Shown piece after piece: positions 41,954-49,948 of a stretch of 64,000 bases of DNA. The position numbers and the translations under genes are program-made. The DNA is from Epilithonimonas arachidiradicis. Its GTDB lineage: Bacteria > Bacteroidota > Bacteroidia > Flavobacteriales > Weeksellaceae. The DNA is taken from the NCBI RefSeq assembly GCF_003610695.1, contig NZ_RAQH01000004.1, positions 1 to 64,000 on the forward strand, given 5' to 3'. Position 1 is the stretch's first letter, and each line of letters starts with the position of its first letter. The notes under the pieces were generated by a model. It was given only the letters and a program-made list of their open reading frames with translations. It made no database searches and was not told where the DNA came from.

Positions 41954-41961
41954 CAAATGTA
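41954..41961 (-). promoter_or_regulatory. -7 box of the his operon
   Basis: TACATTTG on the minus strand, 20 bases before the leader peptide ATG. Confidence 0.65.
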
Positions 41962-42000
41962 GAACTAATTTTTAAATAATTATAAAATTATGTAAAAAAA

Positions 42001-42807
42001 TTAATTAAAACTATCTTTCCATTGAGTAATCATTTCTGAAAATCTCGTGTTCTCAAAAGTTTTATTTCTGATTTTTGAAACTGTGTGAATGCCTTTTTCA
42101 TCGGAGATTCTCAGGATTTCTTCAGCTTTTTGAGATTCGAAGGCGATGATTTCTGCTTCTTCTATTTCAGCCAGTTTATTTTTGTGGACAAAAGTGACAA
42201 AGTTTTCCATCAAAGGCGAAATGTATGCGCCTTCCGTTTGTTTTGGAATTTTAATGACATTCTCTTGAAGAAACAAAAGATTTCCAAAAATACTTCTTGC
42301 GATTTTTTTGTTCGGATTCAGAAGAATAACGTCATCCAAATCATTTTCTTTCGCATAAATTTCAGCATAGATATTCTCGGTTGAATGAACTCGGATATTA
42401 CTCAAAAGATTCGCATTAACATTGATTTCCTTAATGAGATCCAGTTCAATATTACCTTGGATATCAAGAATGTCTCCCGATTCTTCCACTTCAAAATAGA
42501 AAGCGGTTTCAGATTTCGGAAGCGGTTTGTCTTCCTGCTTTCTGTAAGCCATCAGTTGGATAATTCCATTCTGAATACCTTTACTCATAACTTCTCTTTG
42601 GAATAATTCCTGAAAAAATTCTAAGGTGTATGTCAGCGGAATATTCAACCTCATTTTTCGCATCGATGCCATCAGGAAAAAATAAGATTCCTCGGCCATT
42701 ATGAGATTTCCGTTTCTTACAAAGAACGATACCCAAACCGAATCACCATAAAGAAAAGAACGGTTGATAAGTTGAAGATTTTCTTCGGTGTAAACTAATT
42801 TTTGCAT
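42001..42807 (-). CDS. Class IV aminotransferase homologue, PLP lysine apparently missing
   Basis: 268 residues with the fold-type IV transaminase layout (aminodeoxychorismate lyase/BCAT relatives): NRSFLYGDSVWVSFFVRNG at the start and LDDVILLNPNKKIARSIFGNLLFLQ in the PLP domain. Where relatives have the Schiff-base Lys (pattern N-L-K-T before the helix), this protein reads LLSNIRVHSTENIY, with Arg in its place (about residue 139). It may be a non-catalytic relative. The start at 42807 is preferred to 42849, which lies inside a hairpin terminator. The START-like gene lies upstream. Confidence 0.72.
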   Translation of the reverse strand: MQKLVYTEENLQLINRSFLYGDSVWVSFFVRNGNLIMAEESYFFLMASMRKMRLNIPLTYTLEFFQELFQREVMSKGIQNGIIQLMAYRKQEDKPLPKSETAFYFEVEESGDILDIQGNIELDLIKEINVNANLLSNIRVHSTENIYAEIYAKENDLDDVILLNPNKKIARSIFGNLLFLQENVIKIPKQTEGAYISPLMENFVTFVHKNKLAEIEEAEIIAFESQKAEEILRISDEKGIHTVSKIRNKTFENTRFSEMITQWKDSFN

Positions 42808-42824
42808 TGTAGTATAAAAAAATA

Positions 42825-42845
42825 ATGAACGATAAAATCGTTCAT
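42825..42845 (-). terminator. Hairpin between START-like gene and aminotransferase homologue
   Basis: ATGAACGAT, loop TTT on the minus strand, ATCGTTCAT, then TATTTTTTATA. It follows the stop codon of the START-like gene. Confidence 0.7.
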
Positions 42846-42855
42846 CCATTTATTT

Positions 42856-43242
42856 TTAAGCGGCGCCTAATTTTATCTGTAAGTTCTCTATCAGGTTTTC
42901 CCAATAGAGTTTGTTTTCTTCCTCATCGCCAGGCTCACAAAAGTCGGTGATGTTAAGCGAAAGGTCATCCGTTATTTCATCAATGACGATAGAAAGCTCG
43001 AAGAAATATTTCGTCCCTTCATCCTCTTCCCAACGGAAACGCACAAAACTTTCCGGCTTGTAACGGATCAGTGTCGCCTTCTCAGCAGGGCCACCGCCCC
43101 AGCTGAAATAGAAATCGTCTCCACGTTCTACAACGTCGTCTGCAAACCATTCAGATAATCCTTCTGCACTTGCAAGATACTCATACAAAATCTCCGAGAG
43201 ACAATGCATATTGTATTCATACTGCACTTTCGTTTTCGCCAT
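42856..43242 (-). CDS. START-like domain protein (SRPBCC fold)
   Basis: 128 residues, matching the small START-like/AHSA1-related family of Bacteroidetes: YEYNMHCLSEILYEYLASAEGLSEWFADDV, FYFSWGGGPAEKATLI, FVRFRWEEDEGTKYFFELS and LNITDFCEPGDEEENKLYW. The fold forms a cavity for hydrophobic ligands; the ligand and role are not known. The class IV aminotransferase homologue follows downstream, an order I recall from other Flavobacteriia. Confidence 0.85.
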   Translation of the reverse strand: MAKTKVQYEYNMHCLSEILYEYLASAEGLSEWFADDVVERGDDFYFSWGGGPAEKATLIRYKPESFVRFRWEEDEGTKYFFELSIVIDEITDDLSLNITDFCEPGDEEENKLYWENLIENLQIKLGAA

Positions 43243-43392
43243 ATACTAATTCTAATTGTGGCGCAATATATAAATTAATTTCTTATTTCCAAATCAAAAT
43301 GTCTATGGAAATTCAATTTTTTTATAGAAAATAAATATGATTTTTATTAGCTGATTTTGTACAGTTGATGAACACTAATTTTTATAATTATT

Positions 43393-43510
43393 AGGGCAGC
43401 TTAATCCGCCTTCCGCTCCCAATCTTTTTTGCAGACCATTCCAGATTTCCTAGAAATTGAGTGCCAGCAAAAAAGGATTTCCGCTCAAGTCGGGCTGCAG
43501 ATTCGTCGTT
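43393..43510. repeat. GGAAGGCGGA/GACTTGA hairpin element
   Basis: Read on the minus strand: CAGCCCGACTTGAGCGGAAA at one end and GGGAGCGGAAGGCGGATTAA then GCTGCCC at the other, with TTTTTTGC arms toward the centre. The same ends occur at 44873-45001 and 49801-49890, and one end at 32921-32960. The middle differs between copies, which is consistent with a conserved stem and free loop. Confidence 0.7.
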
Positions 43511-43539
43511 AAATCAAGATTTTTTCTAAAAACTCAATA

Positions 43540-43593
43540 TTGTCATTCCGTAGGAATCTCGACAGCGACGTTTAGATTCCTACGGAATGACAA
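43540..43593. repeat. Perfect 20-bp inverted repeat
   Basis: Arms TTGTCATTCCGTAGGAATCT and its exact complement, separated by 14 bases. Such TGTCATTCCG hairpins are known intergenic repeats in this lineage. It lies 20 bases downstream of the aminotransferase stop on the opposite side of the element at 43393-43510. Confidence 0.8.
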
Positions 43594-43613
43594 ATTGGAT
43601 TTTAATTTAAAAT

Positions 43614-44798
43614 CTATCCCACTTCATTTAAAGCTTCAATAATAATGGCGCAGCCTTTTCGGATTTCGTCTTCGGAGATTGTCAAAGGTGGTGAGATTCT
43701 CAGATATTCGTTTCTGTATAGTTGCCAGAAAACAATCAGACCTTTTTCCATACATTTTGAAGCGACTTTCAAAGTATATTCCGGAGAACCGAGATTCACT
43801 GCTAACATCAGTCCTTTCCCGTTGACGTTTTTGATTTTCGGATGAACCAATAATTCCCGGAAGAGTTTTTCCTTCTCATCTGTCTCATTCATCAGTCCGC
43901 TTTCCAAAACTTCTTTCAGAGTAGCGTGAGAAGCCGCAGCAATTAGTGGATTTCCTCCGAATGTCGTGATATGTCCCAGCTTCGGCGAATGTGAAAGGCT
44001 TGTCATAATTTCTTTCGAACTCATAAAAGCGCCAACCGGAACACCGCCGCCCATCCCTTTTCCCATTACCAAAATGTCAGGAACAATGCCATAATGCTCA
44101 AATGCAAACAATTTTCCTGTTCTTCCAAATCCAGGCTGAATCTCATCCAGAATCAACAAAGCACCAACTGCTTCGCAGCGTTTTTTCAGGTTGATGAAAT
44201 AATTGTCTTTCGGAGTAATAAATCCAGCCGCTCCCTGAATGGTTTCTACAATGACGCAAGCTGTTTTCTCCGTGATTTTATCAAAATCATTTTCATTATT
44301 AAACTCGATAAAATTAACCATTGGCAACAAAGGACGGAATTCTCTTTTGTGAACTTCGTTTCCTGCAACAGACAATGCACCGTGTGTATTTCCGTGATAA
44401 GCATCTTTGAAGGCGATGATTTCTTCTCTTCCAGTATAACGTTTAGCTAATTTCAAACTGCCGTCAATCGCCTCTGCTCCAGAATTCACAAGATAAGTCA
44501 CTTCCAAAGGTTCTGGTGTTGCTTTTGCCAAAAGCCTGCAAAGTTCCACCGGTTTTTCCTGAGCATATTCGCCGTAAACCATAACGTGCAGGTATTTATC
44601 TGCTTGTTCTTTGATGGCGTTAACCACTTTTGGATGAGAATGTCCAAGTGTATTGGCAGAAACGCCGGCTACAAAATCCAAATAGGCGCGTCCGTCTTTT
44701 CCATAGATGTAGCTGCCTTTCGCTTTTTCCACTTCGAAGCCTGCTGCATAAGGTGTTGTTTGAGCTTGATATTGATAGAAATTTTCTTTTAAATCCAT
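43614..44798 (-). CDS. Class III aminotransferase (acetylornithine/ornithine aminotransferase type)
   Basis: 394-residue PLP enzyme of the omega-aminotransferase group: YLDFVAGVSANTLGHSHPKV at the N-terminus, VNSGAEAIDGSLKLAKRYTGR, KDAYHGNTHGALSVAG, ILDEIQPGFGRTGKLF and the PLP lysine in MGKGMGGGVPVGAFM. Members use acetylornithine, ornithine or similar amino donors; I cannot decide among them, as no arginine gene is adjacent. A repeat element separates it from the OstA-like gene. Confidence 0.88.
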   Translation of the reverse strand: MDLKENFYQYQAQTTPYAAGFEVEKAKGSYIYGKDGRAYLDFVAGVSANTLGHSHPKVVNAIKEQADKYLHVMVYGEYAQEKPVELCRLLAKATPEPLEVTYLVNSGAEAIDGSLKLAKRYTGREEIIAFKDAYHGNTHGALSVAGNEVHKREFRPLLPMVNFIEFNNENDFDKITEKTACVIVETIQGAAGFITPKDNYFINLKKRCEAVGALLILDEIQPGFGRTGKLFAFEHYGIVPDILVMGKGMGGGVPVGAFMSSKEIMTSLSHSPKLGHITTFGGNPLIAAASHATLKEVLESGLMNETDEKEKLFRELLVHPKIKNVNGKGLMLAVNLGSPEYTLKVASKCMEKGLIVFWQLYRNEYLRISPPLTISEDEIRKGCAIIIEALNEVG

Positions 44799-44872
44799 TG
44801 TAAATAAAAACTGTTACAAAGTTCGCGAATTTTTGAATTTTTTAGTGATTCAAATGACAAAAATTTCAATCT

Positions 44873-45001
44873 TGGCGAAGCGCGCCCCGACTTGAACGGA
44901 GCTCTTTTTTTGTCATTGCGATTGTAGAAAGGTTCTACAGATTGTTTCACGTTGTTCGCAATGACAGAAAAAGCGGGAGTGGAAGGCGGATAAAGGCGCC
45001 A
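44873..45001. repeat. GGAAGGCGGA/GACTTGA hairpin element with TGTCATTGCG arms
   Basis: Ends: CCCCGACTTGAACGGAGCTC and AGCGGGAGTGGAAGGCGGA. Inner arms TTTTTGTCATTGCG and CGCAATGACAGAAAAA pair almost perfectly around a 36-base loop with a smaller hairpin (GTAGAAAGGTTCTAC). The inner arm matches the element at 16806-16945, so the two types seem to combine modules. Confidence 0.75.
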
Positions 45002-45033
45002 CATTTTTACTCTACTCAATGCGAAAGATATTC

Positions 45034-46788
45034 TTACTTCTTAACCCGAACCGGTGTTTTTGGTTTGTTTTGCTCCTCAAGTTTTTTACGCTCAGCTTCT
45101 GCACGCTCAAAAAGAGAATTGTCGGATTGATAAACAATTTCCGGATAGTTCGGCGTGTCTAGAAAAATATCGCCCCATTTCTGCAGCCGGTCTCTGGTAT
45201 TCCAGTTAAAATCCTTGAAGAAACGTTCATCTTTGGAGATTTTACTCATTGGATAAATATCCGAATTGGCACCGATATTACAATCGACCTGTTCCAGTTT
45301 TCGTTCTATGAAATGGGCCACAATTTCACCGCAAGTGGACAATGCGACGCCAATTCTGGTCACTTCTTTTGTTTTCTCGTTGGTGTCGTCTGCATAAGTT
45401 ATGGCCTGTGCGTTGCCAACTGCTTTTGCAATATCTATGGCGTTATCTTTGAGATAAACAATCATATTCTTGCTTTTGATTTGATTGAACTCATCTTTCA
45501 AATTCAATGAGTCGGCTTTGCTGATGGCAAAAGCATTTCCAAGAACACGGATGGAATCGGTGATTTCTTTTTCAGGATTGCTGTAAACCCGGATTTCGTC
45601 GCCGGTGACCTGTTTTGCACCCATCCAGAGAATTGGTTTGCGCATTAGATGCATCTCGCCATCGGTCTCGTTGAAGCTCAATGAATCTGCGCGGCCCTGC
45701 ATATTGGTTTTAAAAATCCGTACTTTTCTGAAGGCTCTCAGAAAGCTTTTCTTTTTCAAAGCGTTGGCAGAATCTGGCCTTTGAAATGTCAGAAATTTCT
45801 CTGCCGACATATATACCGAATCTTTGCTAAGAATTTTGACAGCGTAAGGTTTGTCGGTAATCATAGCCGAATCTTTTTTCTCGTAGATTTCTCCGTATCC
45901 TCCTTTGATATAGCGTTTTTGCTGTGGGTCGTCCAAAGTCACATTGCCGTTTCCTTCCCCGAAGCCTGTATTCCTGTTGAAGTATAATTTGTCTCCTGTC
46001 AGAATTTTATCGTTGTAATGGATTCTAGAGTTTTTATTAAGGAAAGATTCTCCTGTTTTAGAATTATATGTTCCTAATTCTGTGTAAACATATTGTTTGT
46101 AATTTTCCTTACTCCTGATGGTTGTTGGCCCAAAAAAATCGGATACGCCTGTATTTTGATTAGTCTTGATGTTATCGCTGACAATGGTATATTTATCCGT
46201 TTCGATGTTGGATCGGCCAACGAAATCAATCATTTTGGTATTGAGGTAATAAGTTGCCGTTTTGGTATACATTACGCTGCCATCATTGCTGTAGATGGTT
46301 CCGCCGGTGTTGAAATAAGCCGTGTTAGGAATTTTGTCGTAATAAAGCGTTTCGGTTTTTATGGTTTGCTTGGGGTCTGTCAATACTACATTTCTTTTGG
46401 CAATGCCTCGCTGTGTGTTGCCGTCGTATTCCATTTCTTCTGCGGTGATTCTGTTACCTTCGGCTGTAGTTAATATGACATTGCCAATAGCTTTGAGGAA
46501 ATTTTCTTTTTGATAGAAAACAACTTCGTCAGCCGTCAAAACAGAACCTTGATGTTCAAACTGGACATTCCCAGAGAAAACCATATTTCCATCATACTTA
46601 TCAGGGCTTATACCTGCAGTATCGGAATGGACGTGCTTTACTTTCTTAGAAGCATCAGTTTTAGCAGTAGGATTCTGATTATTGAAAAAAGGATCTTTTA
46701 CCAGACCTGGATTTTGGGTTGGTGGTGTAACCTGTGAAAATATTCTAACAAAAATCAGAAATAGAACAACAAAAAAGGATTTCTTCAT
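45034..46788 (-). CDS. OstA-like protein (LptA/LptD N-terminal domain family)
   Basis: 584 residues with a signal peptide (about 1-18) and repeated OstA/LptA-type beta strands of the pattern GNVQFEHQGSVLTADEVVFYQKE, GNVILTTAEGNRITAEEM and NVVLTDPKQTIKTETLYYD. Proteins with this fold carry lipopolysaccharide across the periplasm. The polar linker and basic C-terminus (KPKTPVRVKK) are typical of the Flavobacteriia form. It starts at the Fur gene's stop (one-base overlap). Confidence 0.85.
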   Translation of the reverse strand: MKKSFFVVLFLIFVRIFSQVTPPTQNPGLVKDPFFNNQNPTAKTDASKKVKHVHSDTAGISPDKYDGNMVFSGNVQFEHQGSVLTADEVVFYQKENFLKAIGNVILTTAEGNRITAEEMEYDGNTQRGIAKRNVVLTDPKQTIKTETLYYDKIPNTAYFNTGGTIYSNDGSVMYTKTATYYLNTKMIDFVGRSNIETDKYTIVSDNIKTNQNTGVSDFFGPTTIRSKENYKQYVYTELGTYNSKTGESFLNKNSRIHYNDKILTGDKLYFNRNTGFGEGNGNVTLDDPQQKRYIKGGYGEIYEKKDSAMITDKPYAVKILSKDSVYMSAEKFLTFQRPDSANALKKKSFLRAFRKVRIFKTNMQGRADSLSFNETDGEMHLMRKPILWMGAKQVTGDEIRVYSNPEKEITDSIRVLGNAFAISKADSLNLKDEFNQIKSKNMIVYLKDNAIDIAKAVGNAQAITYADDTNEKTKEVTRIGVALSTCGEIVAHFIERKLEQVDCNIGANSDIYPMSKISKDERFFKDFNWNTRDRLQKWGDIFLDTPNYPEIVYQSDNSLFERAEAERKKLEEQNKPKTPVRVKK

Positions 46789-47267
46789 TAATTTTCAGAC
46801 TTCTTGTGTCCGTAGAAGTATAAAGAGTGCGTATCAATACTTACGCCAAATGCTTTCTCGATAGAATCTTTGATCCCTTGGATTCTTGGGTCACAAAACT
46901 CGATGATTTCTTCTATTTCTTTATCAGAATTTTCTTTATAAATAACCAAGTGGTCGTGCTGCTTATCAAAGTAAGATTTCTCGTAGGAAGATGTGCTCAA
47001 TGTTTTTTCCCCAAATTGGTGCTTCCTAATCAATCCGGCATCCAGAAAAATCTCAATTGTATTATATATCGTCGCTTTACTTACGTGATATTTTTTCTGC
47101 ATCATCAGCAGATAAAGGTCATCCACGTTGAAGTGGTGCTCCATATTGTAAATCTCCTCAAGAATTGTATATCTCTCGGGCGTATTACGGAAGCCTTTAT
47201 CCATAAGATATTGTCTAAGGACGTCTTTTATAGTTGCGATATTCAACTCTTTTTGTTTCGTATCCAT
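46788..47267 (-). CDS. Fur-family transcriptional regulator
   Basis: 159 residues: a winged helix N-terminal domain (FRNTPERYTILEEIYNMEHHFNVDDLYLLMMQKK, then VSKATIYNTIEIFLDAGLI) and a C-terminal dimerisation domain with FDKQHDHLVIYKENS and EIIEFCDPRIQGI, which give the metal-site His and Glu. The CxxC zinc motif found in many Fur proteins is absent, so only the regulatory site may bind metal. Metal specificity is unresolved. Translation starts four bases after a -7 box. Confidence 0.9.
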   Translation of the reverse strand: MDTKQKELNIATIKDVLRQYLMDKGFRNTPERYTILEEIYNMEHHFNVDDLYLLMMQKKYHVSKATIYNTIEIFLDAGLIRKHQFGEKTLSTSSYEKSYFDKQHDHLVIYKENSDKEIEEIIEFCDPRIQGIKDSIEKAFGVSIDTHSLYFYGHKKSEN

Positions 47268-47271
47268 AGTA

Positions 47272-47279
47272 CAAAATTA
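47272..47279 (-). promoter_or_regulatory. -7 box of fur-family gene
   Basis: TAATTTTG on the minus strand, four bases before the ATG at 47267. Confidence 0.6.
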
Positions 47280-47295
47280 AAGAAATTTTTCGGGA

Positions 47296-49275
47296 TTATT
47301 CGTAATGCTTCTGTTCTACTTTTTCGATTCTTTCGATTTTTATTTTTTGATCAAGAAGCGGCGCCGATTCTACAACAACGTTATGACTTGCAACACCATA
47401 GGCGGTAAAATCATTGCTTCCCAATTTTTTCACGAAGTTATAAATGTTAAGAATAATCTTGTCCCTTATGGTCAGAAGGAAGTCATTGATATAAACATTA
47501 TCGATGATAACGAATTTTAAATCCGGAGGTATGTTGTGCGCTCTCAGTGACGGATGCGAACTTCTTGGCGGAATCGTTCCATCTTCCATCATTTCTGCTA
47601 AAATCTGCTGAAAATAATCGTTGATTCTACGGTCTCTTTTGAATCCTAACAGGAAACTGATTTTGTAGATGGTTCCAGGCAGGATTTCCTCCACATGGTA
47701 TTTAAAAGTGTAAGGATCTTCCTGATTGACGATGTTGAGGATGAAATAATGGTCGGCTCTTTTTGGTTGTGCTCTAATAATTGAATAAATGATTTTCGAT
47801 TCTACTTCATCATCACGTTTTGCACGGCTGAAAAAGGCGAGGTTGGTCGCATATTTCGGAATCGTCTCATCCAGTTTCATATCCTTGATGGTCGAGATAT
47901 ATTTTTCAAGTTTTACGAATTTAATAAAAGTCGTCTTGATGATTCTGCCGTTGTACCAAGCATACATACAGATGCCAATGAAACCTGCGAGCAAAACCGA
48001 CATCCAACCACCTTCGAAAAACTTGATGATATTAGCACTGAAAAATCCACCTTCGATCAGGATATAAACGACAGCGAAAAGACCAATCCATACTTTGTTA
48101 GTTCGTGTTTTAAGAAACCAGAATACCAGCAAGATTGTGGTCATCAGCATTGTGACTGTAATAGAAAGTCCGTAGGCAGCCTCCATTCTTCCCGATTCTT
48201 TGAAATACATTACCACCACGAAACAAAGCAACAAAATGCCCCAGTTGATTTTCGGAATGTACATCTGGCCTTTGATTCCGGACGGATATTCGATTTCCTG
48301 ATTCGGCCAGAAATTGAGCGCCATAGCTTCGGAAAACATTGTGAACGCACCGGTGATTACGGCCTGACTGGCAATAATCGCAGCAGCTGTTGCAATCACG
48401 ACGCCAGGAATAATAAACCATTCCGGCATAATTCCGAAAAATGGGTTCTTGCCGCGGAATACCTCGTGATAGTTGCTCAGTAACCAGGCGCCTTGACCTA
48501 GGTAATTGAGAATCAGCATTACTTTAACGAAAATCCAACTGATGCGGATGTTCTTGATGCCGCAATGTCCCAAGTCGGAGTATAAAGCTTCAGCTCCAGT
48601 TGTACAAAGAAAAACAGCGCCGAGAATGACAATCGCACTTGGTGAATTGTAAATGAGCTTGACCGCATAATAAGGATTAAAAGCCTTCAAAATCATTGGA
48701 TGTTCCACCAAGTGAACCAATCCGAAACCGCCTAAAACTAAGAACCAAAGCACCATTACCGGTCCGAAAAACTTCCCGATAAAGCTGGTTCCAAATTGCT
48801 GAACAACAAAGATAATAATGAGAATTGCCAATGTAATCGGAACCACAGGTGGCTTGTGCATAACCAGCTCAAGACCTTCGATGGCCGACATTACGGTTAA
48901 AGAAGGCGTGATGATGCTGTCTGCAACCAGAGCGGCTGCGCCAATGATGGCAATGATGTAAAGCCATTTTTTCTTGAACCTTTTGACCAAAGAGTAAAGC
49001 GATAGAATGCCGCCTTCGCCTTTGTTATCGGCTCTCAGCGCAATGATCACATATTTGATGGTCGTTTGTAAGGTCAATGTCCAGATGATACAGGACAGTG
49101 CGCCTTCGATATATTCTTCGGAGATGATACCGCCAGCTTTTCCTGCATTGATAATGGCTTTCATCACGTAAAGCGGAGATGTTCCGATATCTCCGAAAAC
49201 GATTCCCAAAGAGACGAGAACGCCTACCCAGGAAAGTTTTTTGAGGTCAAAGTGACCACTGCTATCTTGCGACAT
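47296..49275 (-). CDS. kup: Kup-type potassium transporter
   Basis: 659-residue KUP/HAK/KT family transporter for potassium-proton uptake. LSWVGVLVSLGIVFGDIGTSPLYVMKAI opens the first helix. About 12 membrane segments fill residues 14-460, with VVADSIITPSLTVMSAIEGL-like family core and FLCTTGAEALYSDLGHCGIKNI. A soluble C-terminal part (about 460-659) follows. The start lies 29 bases after a -7 box (49305-49312, minus). Confidence 0.93.
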   Translation of the reverse strand: MSQDSSGHFDLKKLSWVGVLVSLGIVFGDIGTSPLYVMKAIINAGKAGGIISEEYIEGALSCIIWTLTLQTTIKYVIIALRADNKGEGGILSLYSLVKRFKKKWLYIIAIIGAAALVADSIITPSLTVMSAIEGLELVMHKPPVVPITLAILIIIFVVQQFGTSFIGKFFGPVMVLWFLVLGGFGLVHLVEHPMILKAFNPYYAVKLIYNSPSAIVILGAVFLCTTGAEALYSDLGHCGIKNIRISWIFVKVMLILNYLGQGAWLLSNYHEVFRGKNPFFGIMPEWFIIPGVVIATAAAIIASQAVITGAFTMFSEAMALNFWPNQEIEYPSGIKGQMYIPKINWGILLLCFVVVMYFKESGRMEAAYGLSITVTMLMTTILLVFWFLKTRTNKVWIGLFAVVYILIEGGFFSANIIKFFEGGWMSVLLAGFIGICMYAWYNGRIIKTTFIKFVKLEKYISTIKDMKLDETIPKYATNLAFFSRAKRDDEVESKIIYSIIRAQPKRADHYFILNIVNQEDPYTFKYHVEEILPGTIYKISFLLGFKRDRRINDYFQQILAEMMEDGTIPPRSSHPSLRAHNIPPDLKFVIIDNVYINDFLLTIRDKIILNIYNFVKKLGSNDFTAYGVASHNVVVESAPLLDQKIKIERIEKVEQKHYE

Positions 49276-49304
49276 ATTTTGTGTTGTCTTGAAAAATAAT
49301 TCTG

Positions 49305-49312
49305 CAAATTTA
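49305..49312 (-). promoter_or_regulatory. -7 box of kup promoter
   Basis: TAAATTTG on the minus strand, 29 bases before the ATG at 49275. Confidence 0.55.
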
Positions 49313-49408
49313 GATTATTTTCCATTCAGAGAAATTTTTTTGTTGAAAATGTAATATTGAGCGAAATTAACCTCAAATCAGACATTGAAATTATATTGTT
49401 TCAAAAGC

Positions 49409-49738
49409 TTAAATATATTTGAAAAAGCTCCAAAATTTTCGGCTCATGAGATAATCAGGATTGTGCTCATTGGCGTAAGCTTCTCTTTCGAAACTAATAT
49501 TTCGGTATGCGAGGTCAGGATTTTTATATTTCAGATATCTGAGATAATATTCGGTGAGATACCAGATATAGAAAGGTACCACTAATAATTCCAACTGCTG
49601 GCGGATGTGGATTCTTTCGTGGTTGATGAGCGTGCTATTTTGTCTGTACTCACTTTTTCTCAGCAATATAAACGGGAACAATGTAATCCCCGAAATTTTA
49701 GTATTTTTGAGTAATCTTTGGCAGATAATAATTATCAT
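49409..49738 (-). CDS. Small HExxH-motif protein
   Basis: 109 residues with one hydrophobic segment near 42-67 and the motif NHERIHIRQQLELL (HERIH, about 39-43), a zinc-peptidase-like HExxH. It is followed by FYIWYLTEYYLRYL and FEREAYANEHNPDYL, where FEREAYANE could give a third ligand (Glu). Small proteins of this layout occur in many Bacteroidetes and are called conserved hypothetical. Activity is not proven, and the short length makes catalysis uncertain. Confidence 0.72.
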   Translation of the reverse strand: MIIIICQRLLKNTKISGITLFPFILLRKSEYRQNSTLINHERIHIRQQLELLVVPFYIWYLTEYYLRYLKYKNPDLAYRNISFEREAYANEHNPDYLMSRKFWSFFKYI

Positions 49739-49800
49739 TTTGAGAATTTAGAGGTTAGAAGCTGACGCTAAATGGCATTGAAAAATTGGATTGGAGGACT

Positions 49801-49890
49801 AATCTGCAGCCCGACTTGAACGGAGCTCATTTTTTTGCGGTTGGAAAAGTGAGGCAAAAATAGCGGGAGTGGAAGGCGGAAAAGCTGCCA
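49801..49890. repeat. GGAAGGCGGA/GACTTGA hairpin element, short copy
   Basis: CTGCAGCCCGACTTGAACGG at the left, AGCGGGAGTGGAAGGCGGAA and AAGCTGCC at the right, with the shortest centre of the family copies. Together with 60 bases on either side it fills the spacer between the HExxH protein and the DUF5522 gene. Confidence 0.75.
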
Positions 49891-49948
49891 TAATAATTTA
49901 CATCAATAATCTATCAAAGATAAAAATTTTGGTACAGTTTTTTAACTT

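Larger units (their letters stand above)
43243..43613. other. 371-base gene-free region with two hairpin elements
   Basis: Between the START-like gene start and the aminotransferase stop, both on the minus strand. It holds AT-rich sequence upstream of the START-like gene, the GGAAGGCGGA-family element (43393-43510) and a perfect inverted repeat (43540-43593). No ORF or RNA gene is recognised. Confidence 0.6.

Noticed and set aside
42808-42849. Earlier start for the class IV aminotransferase homologue at 42849
   Set aside because: The extra 14 codons lie within the hairpin terminator of the upstream gene, and the family normally begins near the ATG at 42807.
43393-45001. Insertion sequence or CRISPR-like array from the repeated hairpins
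   Set aside because: The repeats are single hairpins separated by whole genes, with no transposase, no regular spacers and no cas genes.
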